Of a stretch of DNA of 13,735 nt, positions 12,525 to 13,735 are shown piece by piece. The stretch covers positions 1 to 13,735 of the forward strand of contig JAEZJD010000196.1 of NCBI GenBank assembly GCA_023436425.1, read 5' to 3'. This DNA is from Bacteroidota bacterium (lineage in GTDB: Bacteria > Bacteroidota > Bacteroidia > Chitinophagales > Chitinophagaceae). The notes under the pieces were generated by a model. It saw nothing but the letters and a program-made list of their open reading frames with translations, had not been told where the DNA came from and made no database searches. Position numbers and translations under genes: made by a program. Each line of letters opens with the position of its first letter. The first letter of the stretch is position 1.

Positions 12525-13415
12525 ATGAAAAATGTCGCAGTAATTGGTGCAGGCACAATGGGTAACGGTATTGCACATGTGTTTGCGCAAAATGGTTTCA
12601 AAGTTTCGTTGATTGATGTGTCGCAGGAACAATTAAACAAAGCGCTGGCAACAATCAGCAAAAACTTTGACCGGCAAATTGCAAAAGGTGTTATCGAACA
12701 AAAGGTGAAAGATGATGCATTAAATAACATTACAACCTTCACAGCATTGGAATGGGGAATAAAAGATGCAGACATTGTCGTGGAAGCTGCTACCGAAAAT
12801 GTGGATCTAAAACTTTCAATCTTTCGTCAAATCGACCAATATGCGCCAGCGACATGCATCCTGGCTTCAAACACATCTTCTATTTCGATTACCAAAATTG
12901 CTTCAGTTACCAATCGTCCGCAGCAGGTTATTGGTATGCACTTCATGAATCCTGTTCCGGTCATGAAGCTGGTTGAAATTATCAACGGTTATGCTACGTC
13001 GCAGGAAGTTTCGAATCAAATCACGGAGCTAAGCAAGGCGCTGGGGAAAACACCGTGTGTTGTGAACGATTACCCCGGCTTTATTGCCAACCGAATTTTA
13101 ATGCCGATGATCAATGAAGCGATTTACAGCTTGTACGAAGGAGTTGCTGGTGTGCAGGAAATTGATACGGTTATGAAACTCGGAATGGCACATCCAATGG
13201 GCCCACTGCAACTTGCAGATTTTATAGGACTTGATGTATGCCTCAGTATTTTAAACGTTCTGCACGAAGGATTCGGAAACTCGAAATACGCACCATGTCC
13301 ATTATTGACAAACATGGTTGTTGCAAAAAAACTGGGGGTTAAAACGGGTGAAGGTTTTTACGATTACTCAACCGGAAGTAAGGAGTTCGTCGTCAGTAAA
13401 TCTCTTTCTAAATAA
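12525..13415 (+). CDS. 3-hydroxyacyl-CoA dehydrogenase (3-hydroxybutyryl-CoA type)
   Basis: NAD-dependent enzyme that interconverts 3-hydroxyacyl-CoA and 3-oxoacyl-CoA in beta-oxidation, butanoate or phenylacetate metabolism. The stand-alone protein has 296 residues, with no fused enoyl-CoA hydratase. The Rossmann domain begins VIGAGTMGNGIAHVF (6-20), with Asp31 ending the second strand as expected for NAD. Catalytic-type residues by alignment to the human enzyme are Ser118 (SNTSS), His139 (GMHFMNPVPVMKLVE), Glu151 and Asn189 (PGFIANR). The His-Glu (12) and His-Asn (50) spacings match. The C-terminal domain has AHPMGPLQLADFIGLD and ends GEGFYDY. The ATG at 12525 is preferred over an in-frame TTG at 12501, which lies in the promoter element. 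It converges with aroC across 22 bases. Confidence 0.93.
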   Translation: MKNVAVIGAGTMGNGIAHVFAQNGFKVSLIDVSQEQLNKALATISKNFDRQIAKGVIEQKVKDDALNNITTFTALEWGIKDADIVVEAATENVDLKLSIFRQIDQYAPATCILASNTSSISITKIASVTNRPQQVIGMHFMNPVPVMKLVEIINGYATSQEVSNQITELSKALGKTPCVVNDYPGFIANRILMPMINEAIYSLYEGVAGVQEIDTVMKLGMAHPMGPLQLADFIGLDVCLSILNVLHEGFGNSKYAPCPLLTNMVVAKKLGVKTGEGFYDYSTGSKEFVVSKSLSK

Positions 13416-13437
13416 ACGCGTGAATGGAATGCTGTTG

Positions 13438-13735
13438 CTAAACTGTGCGATCAATTCTTTGTTCTAACAACATTAAATCCAGTAGAACGATTGCAGTAAT
13501 TGCTTCGAGAACAGGAGGCACACGGAGGGCAATACAAAGGTCGTGGCGTCCTTTCACGGAAAAAGTTTCCAATTCATTTGTCACCTGATTCCAACTTTCC
13601 TGCTCCTTTGGTGTAGACGATGTGGGTTTCACCACCACTCGAAAAATAAGATCGTTACCATTTGAAATTCCGCCAACAACTCCGCCGGCGTTGTTTGTTT
13701 TTGTTTTGCCCGACGAGTCCGCAATTGCATCATTA
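13438..13735 (-). CDS. aroC: Chorismate synthase, C-terminal fragment (cut by window edge)
   Basis: The last 99 residues of chorismate synthase, which converts 5-enolpyruvylshikimate-3-phosphate to chorismate with reduced FMN. The frame is open to the right edge. It shows TNNAGGVVGGISNGNDLIFR, then VVVKPTSSTPKEQ, and the C-terminal signature region GRHDLCIALRVPPVLEAITAIVLLD. In the signature, Leu follows GRHD where Pro, Ser or Val is usual. The stop codon is at 13438-13440, tail to tail with the dehydrogenase gene. Confidence 0.92.
   Translation of the reverse strand, partial: NDAIADSSGKTKTNNAGGVVGGISNGNDLIFRVVVKPTSSTPKEQESWNQVTNELETFSVKGRHDLCIALRVPPVLEAITAIVLLDLMLLEQRIDRTV

Overview
The window comes from a member of the Bacteroidota. 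The protein style suggests the Chitinophagales/Chitinophagaceae, but that is inference from sequence alone. Supporting signs are the TTG-N(17-21)-TAnnTTTG promoters, the absence of Shine-Dalgarno sequences before almost every gene, and the one strong exception in front of rpsU. The conserved tRNA(Thr-Tyr-Gly-Thr)-tuf-tRNA(Trp)-secE-nusG order is also present.

Layout. 1-1269 (minus strand): the start of a multi-pass membrane protein that runs off the left edge, then riboflavin synthase. 1301-2972 (plus): rpsU with its own promoter, anti-SD-matching ribosome binding site and terminator, then xerC and a short hibernation-promoting factor ending at a strong terminator. 3008-5232: four tRNA genes, tuf and tRNA-Trp. 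5323-6150: secE and nusG, closed by a UUCG-loop terminator. 6149-9981: a metabolic block between nusG and rplK, made of a minus-strand cupin protein, a secreted GH2 enzyme with beta-glucuronidase-type residues and an overlapping GH88 lipoprotein. 10045-12442: promoter, probable L1-responsive leader, rplK-rplA-rplJ-rplL and a terminator. 12496-13735: 3-hydroxyacyl-CoA dehydrogenase, converging on the 3' end of chorismate synthase (minus strand, truncated by the right edge).

How the genes work together. Most of the window is translation and transcription machinery: EF-Tu, tRNAs, stalk proteins L10/L12, L11, L1, S21, HPF, NusG and SecE. The GH2/GH88 pair looks like a translationally coupled module that removes saturated and unsaturated uronic acids from glycans outside the cytoplasm. 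It is out of place inside the usual nusG-rplK junction. rpoB/rpoC do not follow rplL, so the canonical beta operon is split here.

Main discovery. Several spacers of the tRNA-tuf-secE unit carry degenerate short tandem repeats with a near-exact period of 7 (once 8) bases. Each spacer uses a different word: CAGTTTG/AACTGCC, GCTnnnA, AACCTTA and ATTTGCAC. Three of the arrays are arranged as opposing or self-complementary arms, and at least two can fold into long hairpins. The shared architecture with different sequence is not explained by the genes and is the best candidate for something undescribed.
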